A stretch of DNA of 64,000 bases from JAPLDB01 sp038230515 (GCA_038230515.1 JBBRND010000015.1:1-64000); one strand, 5' to 3'. Counted from the first letter of the stretch, positions 17,413-25,987 are shown. A program made the numbers and translations. The notes: a model not told the origin generated them from the sequence alone.

Positions 17413-17430
17413 AAATATTGTTGCAGCTTG

Positions 17431-17471
17431 CCTAAAAGGCGTAATGATTTTTCATTGCGCCTTTTTTTTAT
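17431..17471 (+). terminator. terminator after the 17074 gene
   Basis: AAAAGGCG-t-AATG pairs with CATT-g-CGCCTTTT around a short T-rich loop and is followed by a long T-run. It ends the histidine kinase/17074 unit. Confidence 0.9.
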
Positions 17472-17593
17472 TTTCATCTGCGAAATATGAATTAGTACGA
17501 AATACGAATGTTGCTATTGAATAAAGAAAATTTTTCGAATAACCGATAGCCAATAACGATTAACTTCTTTCTATCTTTCGGAACTTTTTTCAG

Positions 17594-18313
17594 ATGAAAA
17601 AAATAGAAAAGAAACATCCACTTGCTATCCGCTGGTTTCACTGGATAAATTTTCCGGTGCTGTTCGTAATGATCTACAGTGGCATTCTTATTTACTGGGC
17701 AAACGATGTTTATTCCATCCAGGCGGGACAGAAAGTATTCTTCAAGTTCTTCCCCGAAGGTTTTTACAAAACACTTGGCATTCCGTTTCGTCTTGCTGAA
17801 GGTATGGCGTTGCACTTTTTATTTATGTGGATCTTTTTTCTGAACGGATTGGCATACATCACCTACACACTTGTATCAGGAGAATGGAGATGTCTTTTTC
17901 CGAACCGCCATTCGTTTAAGGAAGCGTGGTTTGTGTTGCTGCATGATTTGCATTTGAGTAAACGAAAACTTCCCATTAAAAAATTTAATGGTGCGCAGCA
18001 GATTGCTTACACCGGCATCATCATCATGGGCATTGGTTCAATTCTAACTGGGTTGACGGTTTACAAACCGACACAGTTTTGGTGGCTCACAAAAATACTT
18101 GGAGGATATGAGTGGGCGAGGGGAGAGCATTTCATTCTCACTATCGGGTATGTTTTATTTTTCTGCGTTCACATTGCGCAGGTGGTGCGGGCGGGGTGGA
18201 ATAATTTTCGCGCCATTGTTACGGGTTGGGAAGTGGTGGAAGAAAAGAAAGAGGAGGAAACTATTTTGATTGACGGTAGAAGAGAAACAGTAAACACTGA
18301 AGACAATGAGTGA
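17594..18313 (+). CDS. b-type cytochrome membrane subunit
   Basis: A 239-residue integral membrane cytochrome of the b561/Ni-Fe-hydrogenase b type. It has four membrane helices and likely haem-binding histidines: H18 (IRWFHWINFPVLFVM), the ALHFLFMW helix, and HFILTIGYVLFFCVHIAQV. It ends 8 bases inside the next gene, which encodes a molybdopterin oxidoreductase, so it is the probable membrane electron partner, carrying electrons between the quinone pool and the molybdenum site. The last 30 residues are an acidic cytoplasmic tail. Confidence 0.85.
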   Translation: MKKIEKKHPLAIRWFHWINFPVLFVMIYSGILIYWANDVYSIQAGQKVFFKFFPEGFYKTLGIPFRLAEGMALHFLFMWIFFLNGLAYITYTLVSGEWRCLFPNRHSFKEAWFVLLHDLHLSKRKLPIKKFNGAQQIAYTGIIIMGIGSILTGLTVYKPTQFWWLTKILGGYEWARGEHFILTIGYVLFFCVHIAQVVRAGWNNFRAIVTGWEVVEEKKEEETILIDGRRETVNTEDNE

Positions 18314-19112
18314 AGAAAATTTTTCAGAAAAAGACTTTAAGCGAACAGTGCGGAAAAAAACACTGACTTCCTTCCTGTGGTTTTTCTTTTTCTTTTGTTT
18401 CCTGGCTTTCGCGTGGAAGTGGCTGCATCGCCAGCCGCAGGATTCGGGTGCATTGAAACCGTTGCGCGCTGCGATGAACACGAATGAGAAAATCTTCTCG
18501 AAAGTTTTCAGCGATTCACACCTGGAACATGAGTATCCGAAATCTTCTGCAACAGCAAGTGTGAGAGTGAATGGAGATTATGGGATGGATAGTGAACTTG
18601 ATACTGGTGCATGGAAGCTTCTCGTTGTGCGCAATGCTGATGTTACTCCGATTGCAGACACTGTTGTTATCACTCTTGACGAACTGAAAAAACTTCCGAA
18701 GACAGAAATTATTTTCAACTTTAAATGTATTGAGGGATGGAGCCAAGTTACCTGGTGGGGTGGTGTACGGTTTTCTGATGTTGCAGAGCATTTTCATCTG
18801 GGAACAAAATCGGGCAACGTGCCTGACAAGAAAAACATGGGCGATCTTTTTAAGTATGCAGGGCTGCGCACGCCTGATGGTGAGTATTACGTGGGCATTG
18901 ACATGGCAAGCATGCTTCATCCTCAAACTATTTTATGTTACGAAATGAATGGGCAACCGCTGCCGATGAATCAAGGCGCGCCATTGCGGTTAATAATTCC
19001 TGTTAAGTACGGGGTGAAACACTTGAAGCGAATCGGCACGTTGTTTTTTTCTGATTCTCCTCCGCCTGATTATTGGTATGAGCAGGGGTATGATTATTAT
19101 GCGGGGCTTTGA
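18306..19112 (+). CDS. molybdopterin-dependent oxidoreductase (sulfite oxidase fold)
   Basis: A 268-residue protein with one N-terminal membrane anchor (FLWFFFFFCFLAFAW) and a periplasmic sulfite-oxidase-type molybdopterin domain. C141 in FKCIEGWSQVTWWGGV is the expected molybdenum ligand, followed by YVGIDMASMLHPQTILCYEMNGQPLP and PLRLIIPVKYGVKHLK. The family includes the methionine sulfoxide reductase MsrP and sulfite oxidases; the substrate is not visible. It overlaps its cytochrome partner by 8 bases. There is no Tat (RR) motif, which MsrP normally has; instead it is membrane-anchored. Confidence 0.88.
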   Translation: MSEENFSEKDFKRTVRKKTLTSFLWFFFFFCFLAFAWKWLHRQPQDSGALKPLRAAMNTNEKIFSKVFSDSHLEHEYPKSSATASVRVNGDYGMDSELDTGAWKLLVVRNADVTPIADTVVITLDELKKLPKTEIIFNFKCIEGWSQVTWWGGVRFSDVAEHFHLGTKSGNVPDKKNMGDLFKYAGLRTPDGEYYVGIDMASMLHPQTILCYEMNGQPLPMNQGAPLRLIIPVKYGVKHLKRIGTLFFSDSPPPDYWYEQGYDYYAGL

Positions 19113-19145
19113 GGAGCGTTGAATAACTAATCGAACTTCCGATCG

Positions 19146-19153
19146 TATATTTG
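19146..19153 (+). promoter_or_regulatory. -7 box TATATTTG before the MazEF-like pair
   Basis: TATATTTG matches the Bacteroidota -7 consensus TAnnTTTG exactly. A TTG lies 24 bases upstream (19119-19121), slightly further than the usual 19-21. The box ends 4 bases before the antitoxin ATG, so transcription from it would be nearly leaderless; alternatively the true start lies further in. Confidence 0.5.
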
Positions 19154-19157
19154 TAAA

Positions 19158-19394
19158 ATGAAAACACTTGTAATAGATATTGACAAAGATTCATCGCTTA
19201 AAAAATTGCTTGAGCTGGCAAAAAAACTCCGGCTTAAAACCAAAGTTGTTGATGTAAAAAAAGAGGATCAAGAGAGAGAGGATTGGATGCGGATGGGAGT
19301 GCAGAATATTTCGAGCGCATATAGCAATGATGAGCCGGACATTAGCGGACTGACATTAATGGAGCCCAATCCGAAATATAAGCCATCTGTATGA
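19158..19394 (+). CDS. putative antitoxin of a MazF-like pair
   Basis: A 78-residue charged protein with an N-terminal strand-helix (KTLVIDIDKDSSLKKLLELAKKLRLKTKVVDVKKED) and an unstructured acidic C-terminus (SNDEPDISGLTLMEPNPKYKPSV). Its size, its acidic tail and the 4-base ATGA overlap with a MazF/PemK-type toxin gene identify it as the antitoxin. The sequence itself is not a recognised DNA-binding antitoxin fold. A -7 box is only 4 bases before the ATG. Confidence 0.75.
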   Translation: MKTLVIDIDKDSSLKKLLELAKKLRLKTKVVDVKKEDQEREDWMRMGVQNISSAYSNDEPDISGLTLMEPNPKYKPSV

Positions 19395-19726
19395 AAGAGG
19401 GCAATGTAATTCGCTTTGCTCTGCAGCAAAATGACGGCAGATTTGTTCCTCGTCCTGCTGTGGTTTTGAAAGTATTATCTCCTTATAATGATTGTATAGT
19501 TTGCGGAATTAGTAAAAGCATGGGGCTTGAAATAAAAGGACTTGATTTTGTTATTTCAGAAGGCGATCATGATTTCAAAACGTGGGGATTGAACTATGCA
19601 GGAGTTATTCGCGCTGGATTTTTATTTACCGTATCAACAAAATATATTGAAGGGTCACTTGGCAGTTTGAGTAAAGAAACTCACCGTCAACTTTTAGAAA
19701 ATCTCAGCATTTTTCTTCTCAAATAA
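19391..19726 (+). CDS. MazF/PemK-like endoribonuclease toxin
   Basis: A 111-residue protein with the PemK/MazF fold signature near its N-terminus: KEGNVIRFALQQNDGRFVPRPAVVLKV (G-x-V-x-x ... RPAVVL), then beta strands (CIVCGISKS, GLDFVISEGDH) and FLFTVSTKYIEGSLGSLS near the C-terminus, where MazF proteins carry the T-x-x-I-x-x-xG-xL helix. MazF toxins cut RNA at short motifs. It overlaps the antitoxin gene by 4 bases. It is longer at its loops than typical MazF, so cleavage specificity cannot be inferred. Confidence 0.82.
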   Translation: MKEGNVIRFALQQNDGRFVPRPAVVLKVLSPYNDCIVCGISKSMGLEIKGLDFVISEGDHDFKTWGLNYAGVIRAGFLFTVSTKYIEGSLGSLSKETHRQLLENLSIFLLK

Positions 19727-19760
19727 GTTTTAGAATACAAAGTTTTTATTCCTGAACCCA

Positions 19761-20171
19761 ATGCCCTCCGGCTACTCCGGCACTCCTCTTCTCCAAAAAC
19801 TCGGCATCCATGCCGATCATAAAATATCCATCATCAATGCGCCTGAAAATTATTTTCAACTGCTGCAAATGCCGGTGCAGCTTACTGATTCAAGCGGTGG
19901 AGATAAGTTTGATTTCATTCATTGCTTTGTGAAAGAGGAAAGCGAACTGAAAAGGATTTTGCCGAAGATTAAGAAAGAACTTGAGCAGGATGGCATGATC
20001 TGGATTTCGTGGTATAAGAAGTCAGCAAAGATGAATACTGATGTTACGGAAGATGCCATTCGCAACCTCGCGCTCTCCATCGGATTGGTGGATGTAAAAG
20101 TGTGCGCCATTGATGAGCAATGGAGCGGCTTGAAGCTGGTGATACCGCTGAAAGACAGAACCGGAAAATAA
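19761..20171 (+). CDS. DUF3052-family protein
   Basis: A 136-residue protein that starts SGYSGTPLLQKLGI, the hallmark of DUF3052, and continues with FDFIHCFVKEESELKRILPKIKKELEQDGMIWISWYKK and IGLVDVKVCAIDEQWSGLKLVI. The family is uncharacterised, a short fold around a GMIWISWYKK strand resembling methyltransferase-like beta strands. No SAM-binding glycine loop is visible. It starts 34 bases after the toxin gene. It could share a transcript with the toxin pair. Confidence 0.82.
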   Translation: MPSGYSGTPLLQKLGIHADHKISIINAPENYFQLLQMPVQLTDSSGGDKFDFIHCFVKEESELKRILPKIKKELEQDGMIWISWYKKSAKMNTDVTEDAIRNLALSIGLVDVKVCAIDEQWSGLKLVIPLKDRTGK

Positions 20172-20197
20172 AAACTAGCTTTCTCCTTTCACTCAAA

Positions 20198-20623
20198 CTA
20201 CTTGTTGTCTATTCCTGCGGTAGCTCCCATCTGAACAAGTCGAATTGGTTTTGTTTGCTTCTTCGTTTTTGAGTTGAGCAGTTGTACAGAAACAATGGAG
20301 TCCGTTACCCATTTGTAAGATGCCTGGTTGTAGCTGGTGGTATCGCTAATCAGTAGCAAATAATTTTTTAGATGCCCCTGGTAATTTTTAAAGAAGTGAA
20401 CGTTGTACAAGTCGAGTGAGTCATGTCTTGCATTTACTCCATCTCCTTGTCCTGTCACTCGGTTTATTATTACCTCGCCTAAGTAATGCCCTGTAGTGGC
20501 GGTATCAATGGAATAATTAAATCCAAGTGCGCGCATATCATGTATATCAATAAATGTTTCTCCGTGCTGAAAGGCGCATGCAATGGATGCAATAAGAATC
20601 AATGACAGGAAATTCTTTTTCAT
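20198..20623 (-). CDS. unknown exported protein
   Basis: A 141-residue protein with a signal peptide (MKKNFLSLILIASIACAF). The cysteine in IACAF could be a lipobox cysteine, but the motif L-[AST]-[GA]-C is only loosely met (SIAC). The mature part is beta-rich (YSIDTATTGHYLGEVIINRVTG, HLKNYLLLISDTTS, SIVSVQLLNSKTKKQTKPIRLVQ). No family is recognised. It is convergent with the DUF3052 gene, 26 bases apart, without a clear terminator. Confidence 0.72.
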   Translation of the reverse strand: MKKNFLSLILIASIACAFQHGETFIDIHDMRALGFNYSIDTATTGHYLGEVIINRVTGQGDGVNARHDSLDLYNVHFFKNYQGHLKNYLLLISDTTSYNQASYKWVTDSIVSVQLLNSKTKKQTKPIRLVQMGATAGIDNK

Positions 20624-20696
20624 AATGTTTCATTTTAGATTTTGAAAACTATTTCTTCTCAACAAACGTCTGTATTTTTTTTTCATCTCCCACAAA

Positions 20697-20731
20697 AAAA
20701 CGCTCCGGAAAAAACTCTCCGAAGCGTTTGG
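20697..20731 (-). terminator. terminator of the 20756 gene
   Basis: On the minus strand AAACGCT-t-CGGA pairs with TCCG-g-AGCGTTT around GAGTTTTT and is followed by seven T. It lies 25 bases after the stop of the minus-strand gene at 20756. Confidence 0.85.
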
Positions 20732-20755
20732 ATATAATTCAACAAATTAAAATTC

Positions 20756-21709
20756 TTACAGCAGCTCTATGGTGAAGTGCCCATCCACTGTGCCATCGGG
20801 ATTGTAAACTTTGAAATACGTGGCTGTATCTACATCGCGCATCGTATTTATCTCCACAATTTCTTCTTCCAGTCCCTGCACCGTTACTTTTTTAGTGCCG
20901 GGTTTGTCGTTCTTCTCATCAGCCACATAAAAATCGAGCGCCTTGTCGCTAAGCACAATCAGTTTTGCTTTTTTGGTACCTTCCAAAGTGCGCTTAAAAA
21001 TATTTTTATCTTCCAAAGCAGTCACAGTTCCGGTCTTTAGGGTTTGTTCATGCGAGCGCAATAGCTGCATGTCGAATGTGGGTTCAAGCACGGTAGCATC
21101 GGCAGAAAACTGTGCAATGCCGCTGCCTAATATTTTGTAAAGCCCCGTCATGGCTACAACCATGGCTGCTTTTGCATCATCGCTTCCGGTGCCGGTGCCG
21201 CTTATGTTTGCATTTTGAAGGGTGCGCGCGTTTTCCAAACTCGCGAAATAATTATCTACTTCAAGTTTTAGCGCTGCCAGTGCAACGATGCCTGTGAGCG
21301 CACCGCCCAGCGCACCTACGGCATTTATCTTTGAATCTTTATCTCCGGTTTGAAACGGCTTGTGACCTTGTGGAAATATTGCAACGTAGGCACCGCTTCC
21401 CTTGGGAATGCCGGCAAACTGTACAGCCAGATCCCAGGCGTTTATTTTTTCGTTGGAGAGTTTTTCAAGCAGTACATCCAACGAAGTGGTGCTGCCTTTC
21501 TGCGTACCCCTTTGGGTAGTCCATGCATTGTATTCTGCAACCAGAGCATCATGCAAGGGTTTGTAAAAAGTGTATAGCGGTCCCCAAAATGCATCGGCTT
21601 GATTGCCGCTTAAAAATCCATACGTGAAGGTGGAAAGTGCTACCGCTTCTTTCAGGTTTCTTGAACCGATTACCAAAAACGGGTTAGTGAAATAAGACCA
21701 TGTTTTCAT
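20756..21709 (-). CDS. unknown two-part cytosolic-type protein
   Basis: A 317-residue protein lacking a signal peptide. The N-terminal 220 residues look like a helical bundle (FWGPLYTFYKPLHDALVAEYNAW, LDVLLEKLSNEKINAWDLAVQF, AALKLEVDNYFASLENARTLQ). They contain the phrase VAIFPQGHKPFQTGDKDSKINAVGALG, which recurs in Bacteroidota hypothetical proteins. The C-terminal 100 residues are beta-like (KAKLIVLSDKALDFYVADE, KKVTVQGLEEEIVEINTM). The overall plan resembles the protein at 34718. The function is unknown. It is monocistronic with its own terminator. Confidence 0.7.
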   Translation of the reverse strand: MKTWSYFTNPFLVIGSRNLKEAVALSTFTYGFLSGNQADAFWGPLYTFYKPLHDALVAEYNAWTTQRGTQKGSTTSLDVLLEKLSNEKINAWDLAVQFAGIPKGSGAYVAIFPQGHKPFQTGDKDSKINAVGALGGALTGIVALAALKLEVDNYFASLENARTLQNANISGTGTGSDDAKAAMVVAMTGLYKILGSGIAQFSADATVLEPTFDMQLLRSHEQTLKTGTVTALEDKNIFKRTLEGTKKAKLIVLSDKALDFYVADEKNDKPGTKKVTVQGLEEEIVEINTMRDVDTATYFKVYNPDGTVDGHFTIELL

Positions 21710-21865
21710 CTTAATAGTTTTTTTAAATTTTAAATGATAAGTGATTTATGAATTAGCGCTGTAAATCTAAAAATAAATCATTTTCACTTTTACAAATGTT
21801 GATAAATATTTTTTGATGAAACTGTGGCTATAAGCAGAAAAAGGTTTTTATCAAGCCATGGGAAT

Positions 21866-22100
21866 ACACAGCTATGCAGATAGGCAAAACACTTGCTTTT
21901 ATCATCTGCACGGCTATGCAGGCAGGCAAAACACTTGCTTTTATCATCTGCACGGCTGTGCAGGTAGGCAAAACACTTGCTTTTATCATCTGCACGGCTG
22001 TGCAGGCAAGCAAAACACTTGCTTTTATCGTCTGCACGGCTGTGCAGGCAAGCAAAACACTTGCTTTTATCGTCTGCACGGCTGTGCAGGCAGGCAAATA
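21866..22100. repeat. 42-bp tandem repeat array (about 5.5 copies)
   Basis: The core GCAAAACACTTGCTTTTATC begins at 21884, 21926, 21968 and 22010 and recurs at 22052 and (truncated) 22094, exactly 42 bases apart. Copies differ by only one to a few bases (catct/cgtct, caggtagg/caggcaag). On the minus strand the unit reads VQMIKASVLPACTA, with V in both heptads. Several frames on both strands are open through the array only because 42 is divisible by 3. No spacers are present, so it is not CRISPR. No gene is supported between 21710 and 22377. Confidence 0.9.
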
Positions 22101-22150
22101 GCCAAATTTTAATTTTTTATGGGGTGAGAAGAGAGGAAACTACCAAAAAC

Positions 22151-22185
22151 AGAAATGCCGCTAAAACCAATAAGCGGCATTTCTG
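22151..22185. terminator. orphan strong hairpin
   Basis: AGAAATGCCGCT and AGCGGCATTTCT form a perfect 12-bp stem around a 10-base loop. It has the shape of a terminator, better on the minus strand where TGTTTTTGG follows. No gene on either strand ends nearby, so it may end a transcript across the repeat array or shield the gene at 22378. Confidence 0.5.
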
Positions 22186-22320
22186 AAAAAACAATGTGTA
22201 CTAAACAATGTGTATCGTCATCTTATACAAAATATGATTGCCAGAGGTTACAGGTTTATTCATATCAGCCATCTCAAAATAAAAATCGGGTAACCCATTC
22301 TAATGCCGGGTTCAAAATTA

Positions 22321-22351
22321 TTTGTCGCTACGGAATAGCTTTTTACATTTG
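22321..22351 (+). promoter_or_regulatory. promoter of the 22378 gene
   Basis: TTTG at 22321-22324, a 19-base spacer, then TACATTTG at 22344-22351. This matches the Bacteroidota promoter TTTG-N19-TAnnTTTG fully. The predicted leader is about 20 bases. Confidence 0.75.
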
Positions 22352-22377
22352 CCGCTCAAACCCAAAATAATATTAAA

Positions 22378-23010
22378 ATGAAAAAAGTAAATGCACTCTT
22401 AATTGCCTGCATCATTGCGCTGTCAGGCACTGTGGCAAACGCACAGAAATACACCGAAGGCGATAAGACACTGTCTTTTCTTGCCGGAGAAAAACTTATC
22501 AATATTGAATACAACTACGACAACATGATGGTTGGTAAGAAAACTGAAGAAGAATATAAAAAGGGAAAGATGGCTGACTTCGATAAAAAAGTTCCGGGCA
22601 AGGGAGACAAGTGGGCAAAGAAATGGGTGGATAGCCGCCAGAGTGTTTATGAGCCAATGTTCGAAGAGCTGATAAATAAAATGCTTGCAAAAGCGAAGAT
22701 GGATGTAAAATTGGGAACCGGACAAACCACTGCCAAATACACACTGTTTGTGCATACAACAATGACAGAGCCGGGCTTCACCATTCCGATGGTAATGAAA
22801 GTGAATCCGTCATGCAATTTCGAATTTTCATGGATCGAAAATTCATCAAAGAAAGTAATGGCAAAAGGTCAACTGAACAAAGTTGCCGGAGTAGTAATGA
22901 ACGATAACGACTGGGAATTTGATCCTTCAAACAGAATAAAAGAATGTTATGCAAAGGCAGGCAAAGTAGTAGGCGTTACCATGTCGAAAGCATTAAAAGC
23001 GAAGAAGTAA
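22378..23010 (+). CDS. unknown exported protein
   Basis: A 210-residue protein with a clear signal peptide (MKKVNALLIACIIALSGTVANA-Q). The mature region is lysine-rich with helical (FEELINKMLAKAKMDVKLG) and beta stretches (AKYTLFVHTTMTEPGFTIPMVMKVNPSCNFEFSWIE). The closing segment SSKKVMAKGQLNKVAG resembles small periplasmic Bacteroidota proteins of unknown function. It has its own promoter and a bidirectional terminator, so it is a single-gene unit. Confidence 0.8.
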   Translation: MKKVNALLIACIIALSGTVANAQKYTEGDKTLSFLAGEKLINIEYNYDNMMVGKKTEEEYKKGKMADFDKKVPGKGDKWAKKWVDSRQSVYEPMFEELINKMLAKAKMDVKLGTGQTTAKYTLFVHTTMTEPGFTIPMVMKVNPSCNFEFSWIENSSKKVMAKGQLNKVAGVVMNDNDWEFDPSNRIKECYAKAGKVVGVTMSKALKAKK

Positions 23011-23025
23011 AATAAACTTCTGAGT

Positions 23026-23064
23026 AAAAAAAAATCCCCCGATATGTATCGGGGGATTTTTTTT
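23026..23064. terminator. bidirectional terminator
   Basis: AATCCCCCGAT and ATCGGGGGATT form a strong stem flanked by A-runs and T-runs on both sides. It serves the converging 22378 gene and clpC. Confidence 0.93.
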
Positions 23065-23073
23065 GTAGCTATT

Positions 23074-25668
23074 CTACTCCTCTTTCTTCTTCCGCGTTCC
23101 TCCTGTTTTTGCCGGTGGAGGAGGTGGTGGTGTGGCTTTCACCACAGTTATCACCAACTCATTTTTCTCTTTATCGAAGTCAGCCATTATGGTATCGCCT
23201 TCGCCCATTTCTGCTTTAATTATTTCTTCAGCCATTGGGTCTTCCAGATACTTTTGAATGGCGCGTTTCAATGGGCGCGCACCAAAGCTGCTGTCGAATC
23301 CTTTGTCAGAAATATAATCCTTCGCTTCATCACTCAACTGAATTTTGTATCCAAGTTCAGTAACGCGCTTGTAGAGATGCACCAGTTCCACATCAATAAT
23401 TTTGTGAATGTTTTCTTTGGTAAGAGAATTGAACATCACCACATCATCAATACGGTTTAGGAACTCCGGAGCAAATGCTTTCTTCAATGCATTTTCAATA
23501 ACACCTTTAGAATGATCTTCCGAGCCCGACATTTTAGTAGCCGTTGCAAACCCAACACCTTGTCCGAAATCCTTCAACTGGCGCGAGCCAATGTTAGAAG
23601 TCATAATAAGAATAGAGTTTTTGAAATCAACTTTTCTTCCCAAGCTATCAGTCAGCGTTCCTTCATCAAGAACCTGAAGAAGCAAGTTGAAAATATCAGG
23701 ATGTGCTTTTTCAATTTCATCAAGCAGCACAACAGCATAAGGTTTGCGTCTCACTTTCTCAGTAAGCTGTCCGCCTTCTTCATAACCCACATATCCCGGA
23801 GGCGCACCGATGAGGCGGCTAACCGCAAACTTCTCCATGTACTCGCTCATGTCAATACGCACGAGTGCCTCTTCAGTGTCGAATAAATATTTAGCCAACA
23901 CTTTTGCAAGTTCAGTTTTACCAACACCTGTAGGTCCGAGGAAAATAAAAGTACCAATCGGTTTATTCGGATCCTTCAATCCAGCTCTGTTCCGTTGAAT
24001 CGCCTTTACTACTTTATTGATCGCCTGATCCTGACCAATTACTTTTCCTTTCAACTGATCGCCCATACTAATGAGGCGCGAACTTTCTGTTTGCGCAACG
24101 CGCGTAACCGGAATGCCGGTCATCATGGCAACCACTTCAGCAACGTTTGTTTCATTCACTGTGTAGCGATGGCTCTTGGTTTCTTCTTCCCACTGCTTTT
24201 TCGCTGCATCTAATTGTTCGAGCAATTGCTTTTCAGTATCGCGGAGTTTTGCTGCCTCTTCATACTTCTGACTGCGCACAACTTTATTCTTCTCCACTTT
24301 TATATCAGCAACTTTCCCTTCAAGATCAAGAATGTTTTTCGGCACATGAATATTTGTGAGATGAACACGGGAACCCGATTCATCCAGCGCGTCAATTGCT
24401 TTATCAGGAAGAAAACGATCGGTGATGTATCGAGCAGTAAGAGTTACACATGCCTTGATTGCTTCAGGAGTGTAATTCACATTGTGATGTTCTTCATAAC
24501 GGTCTTTGATGTTATTAAGAATCTCAATACTCTCATCAATAGTTGCCGGTTCAATAAGTACACGCTGAAAACGCCTGTCCAACGCTCCGTCTTTTTCAAT
24601 GTACTGACGGTACTCATCAAGAGTAGTAGCACCAATGCATTGAATTTCTCCGCGCGCAAGCGCGGGCTTGAACATGTTCGAAGCATCCAGAGAACCTGAA
24701 GCACCGCCTGCACCAATGATGGTATGAATTTCATCAATGAATAGAATTACGTCAGGAGATTTTTCCAGTTCATTCATTACTGCTTTCATCCTCTCCTCGA
24801 ATTGTCCGCGGTACTTTGTTCCTGCAACGAGTGAAGCAAGATCGAGCGTAACAATTCGTTTATTGAAAAGGACACGCGATACTTTTCGTTGAATAATCCG
24901 AAGCGCCAAACCTTCTGCAATGGCGCTCTTCCCAACTCCGGGTTCACCAATCAATATCGGGTTGTTCTTTTTTCTGCGCGAAAGAATTTGTGATACGCGC
25001 TCTATTTCTTTTTCTCTTCCTACAATGGGATCGAGGCGGCCGTCTTCTGCTGCCTTCGTTAAATCGCGGCCGAAGTTATCGAGCACCGGAGTTTTAGATT
25101 TGCTGTCGCTTCCGCCTTTCTTCGTTCCACCACCGCTACCCAGACCGCCTGCGCCACCACCCGCACCACCTTCATCATCTTTTGCATACGGATCATCTTC
25201 TGCAGGATTGTGAGGTGCTTCACTTTTGAAATTTGATTTCAGCATTTCGAGTTCTTCTTTTACGATGTCGTAAGTAATTCCATACTGATTTAGAATTTGC
25301 GTTGCAATGTTGTCCTCATCTTTTAATATTGAAAGAAGAAGATGCTCCGTTCCGATTACATCGCTCTTGAAAACTTTTGCTTCGAGATAAGTTATCTTGA
25401 GTGCTTTCTCTGCTTGTTTAGTAAGAGGAATGTTGCTGAGATTGCTCACCGAACCACCACCACCTTTCACGGAATTCTCCACGCTCTTGCGGAGTTCTGC
25501 GAGGTTGATGCCGAGCGAGCGAAGAATTTTCATCGCCATGCCTTCGCCTTCGCGGATAAGCCCTAGCAACAAATGTTCAGTACCGATGAAATCATGTGTG
25601 AGCCGCAATGCTTCTTCTTTGCTAAATGCGATCACATCTTTTACGCGGGGGGAAAATTTGGCTTCCAT
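23074..25668 (-). CDS. clpC: ClpC-type AAA+ unfoldase
   Basis: An 864-residue Hsp100 ATPase that feeds substrates to the ClpP protease. It has the Clp N domain (two repeats; AFSKEEALRLTHDFIGTEHLLLGLI and EAKVFKSDVIGTEHLLLSILKD) and a glycine-rich linker (AGGGAGGLGSGGG). The first AAA+ module has Walker A GEPGVGKSA near residue 240. A UVR-like middle segment (YEEAAKLRDTEKQLLEQL) marks ClpC rather than ClpB. The second AAA+ has Walker A GPTGVGKTE near 578. The C-terminus carries a proline tract and basic tail (TPPPPPPAKTGGTRKKKEE). It is monocistronic with its own promoter. Confidence 0.95.
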   Translation of the reverse strand: MEAKFSPRVKDVIAFSKEEALRLTHDFIGTEHLLLGLIREGEGMAMKILRSLGINLAELRKSVENSVKGGGGSVSNLSNIPLTKQAEKALKITYLEAKVFKSDVIGTEHLLLSILKDEDNIATQILNQYGITYDIVKEELEMLKSNFKSEAPHNPAEDDPYAKDDEGGAGGGAGGLGSGGGTKKGGSDSKSKTPVLDNFGRDLTKAAEDGRLDPIVGREKEIERVSQILSRRKKNNPILIGEPGVGKSAIAEGLALRIIQRKVSRVLFNKRIVTLDLASLVAGTKYRGQFEERMKAVMNELEKSPDVILFIDEIHTIIGAGGASGSLDASNMFKPALARGEIQCIGATTLDEYRQYIEKDGALDRRFQRVLIEPATIDESIEILNNIKDRYEEHHNVNYTPEAIKACVTLTARYITDRFLPDKAIDALDESGSRVHLTNIHVPKNILDLEGKVADIKVEKNKVVRSQKYEEAAKLRDTEKQLLEQLDAAKKQWEEETKSHRYTVNETNVAEVVAMMTGIPVTRVAQTESSRLISMGDQLKGKVIGQDQAINKVVKAIQRNRAGLKDPNKPIGTFIFLGPTGVGKTELAKVLAKYLFDTEEALVRIDMSEYMEKFAVSRLIGAPPGYVGYEEGGQLTEKVRRKPYAVVLLDEIEKAHPDIFNLLLQVLDEGTLTDSLGRKVDFKNSILIMTSNIGSRQLKDFGQGVGFATATKMSGSEDHSKGVIENALKKAFAPEFLNRIDDVVMFNSLTKENIHKIIDVELVHLYKRVTELGYKIQLSDEAKDYISDKGFDSSFGARPLKRAIQKYLEDPMAEEIIKAEMGEGDTIMADFDKEKNELVITVVKATPPPPPPAKTGGTRKKKEE

Positions 25669-25730
25669 AAAGTTTCTCTTTTAAAAATTAAAACGTTTAA
25701 GTTAAGTTATCAAGTGCTGTAATTTGTGTG

Positions 25731-25761
25731 CAAAGTTACGCAGGTTTTTGTGGTTTGCAAT
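25731..25761 (-). promoter_or_regulatory. promoter of clpC
   Basis: On the minus strand TTG at 25760-25758, a 19-base spacer, then TAACTTTG at 25738-25731, an exact TAnnTTTG. The leader to the clpC ATG is about 55 bases. Confidence 0.72.
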
Positions 25762-25987
25762 TACCGTACAATCACCTTCAATCTGCCGATCCGTCAGTTT
25801 TTATTTTCAACACAATTTTGTTGACGGTTGCATTCTCTTTTAATTAGTCGAGGAGATGAGAACTCTCTTTACTTTTTTGTGATAAAACCGTCAGTTAATT
25901 GAAGTGGATTGAGTACCTTCGTTCACTATTTTAATAGTACGAATAACGAATGGTTTCGCACTTACGAAACCCTCGAAAACTTCCAAC

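Noticed and set aside
21828..22112. Small proteins over the 42-bp array, on both strands
   Set aside because: Several frames on both strands are open, an effect of the period, with no sign of selection on any one.
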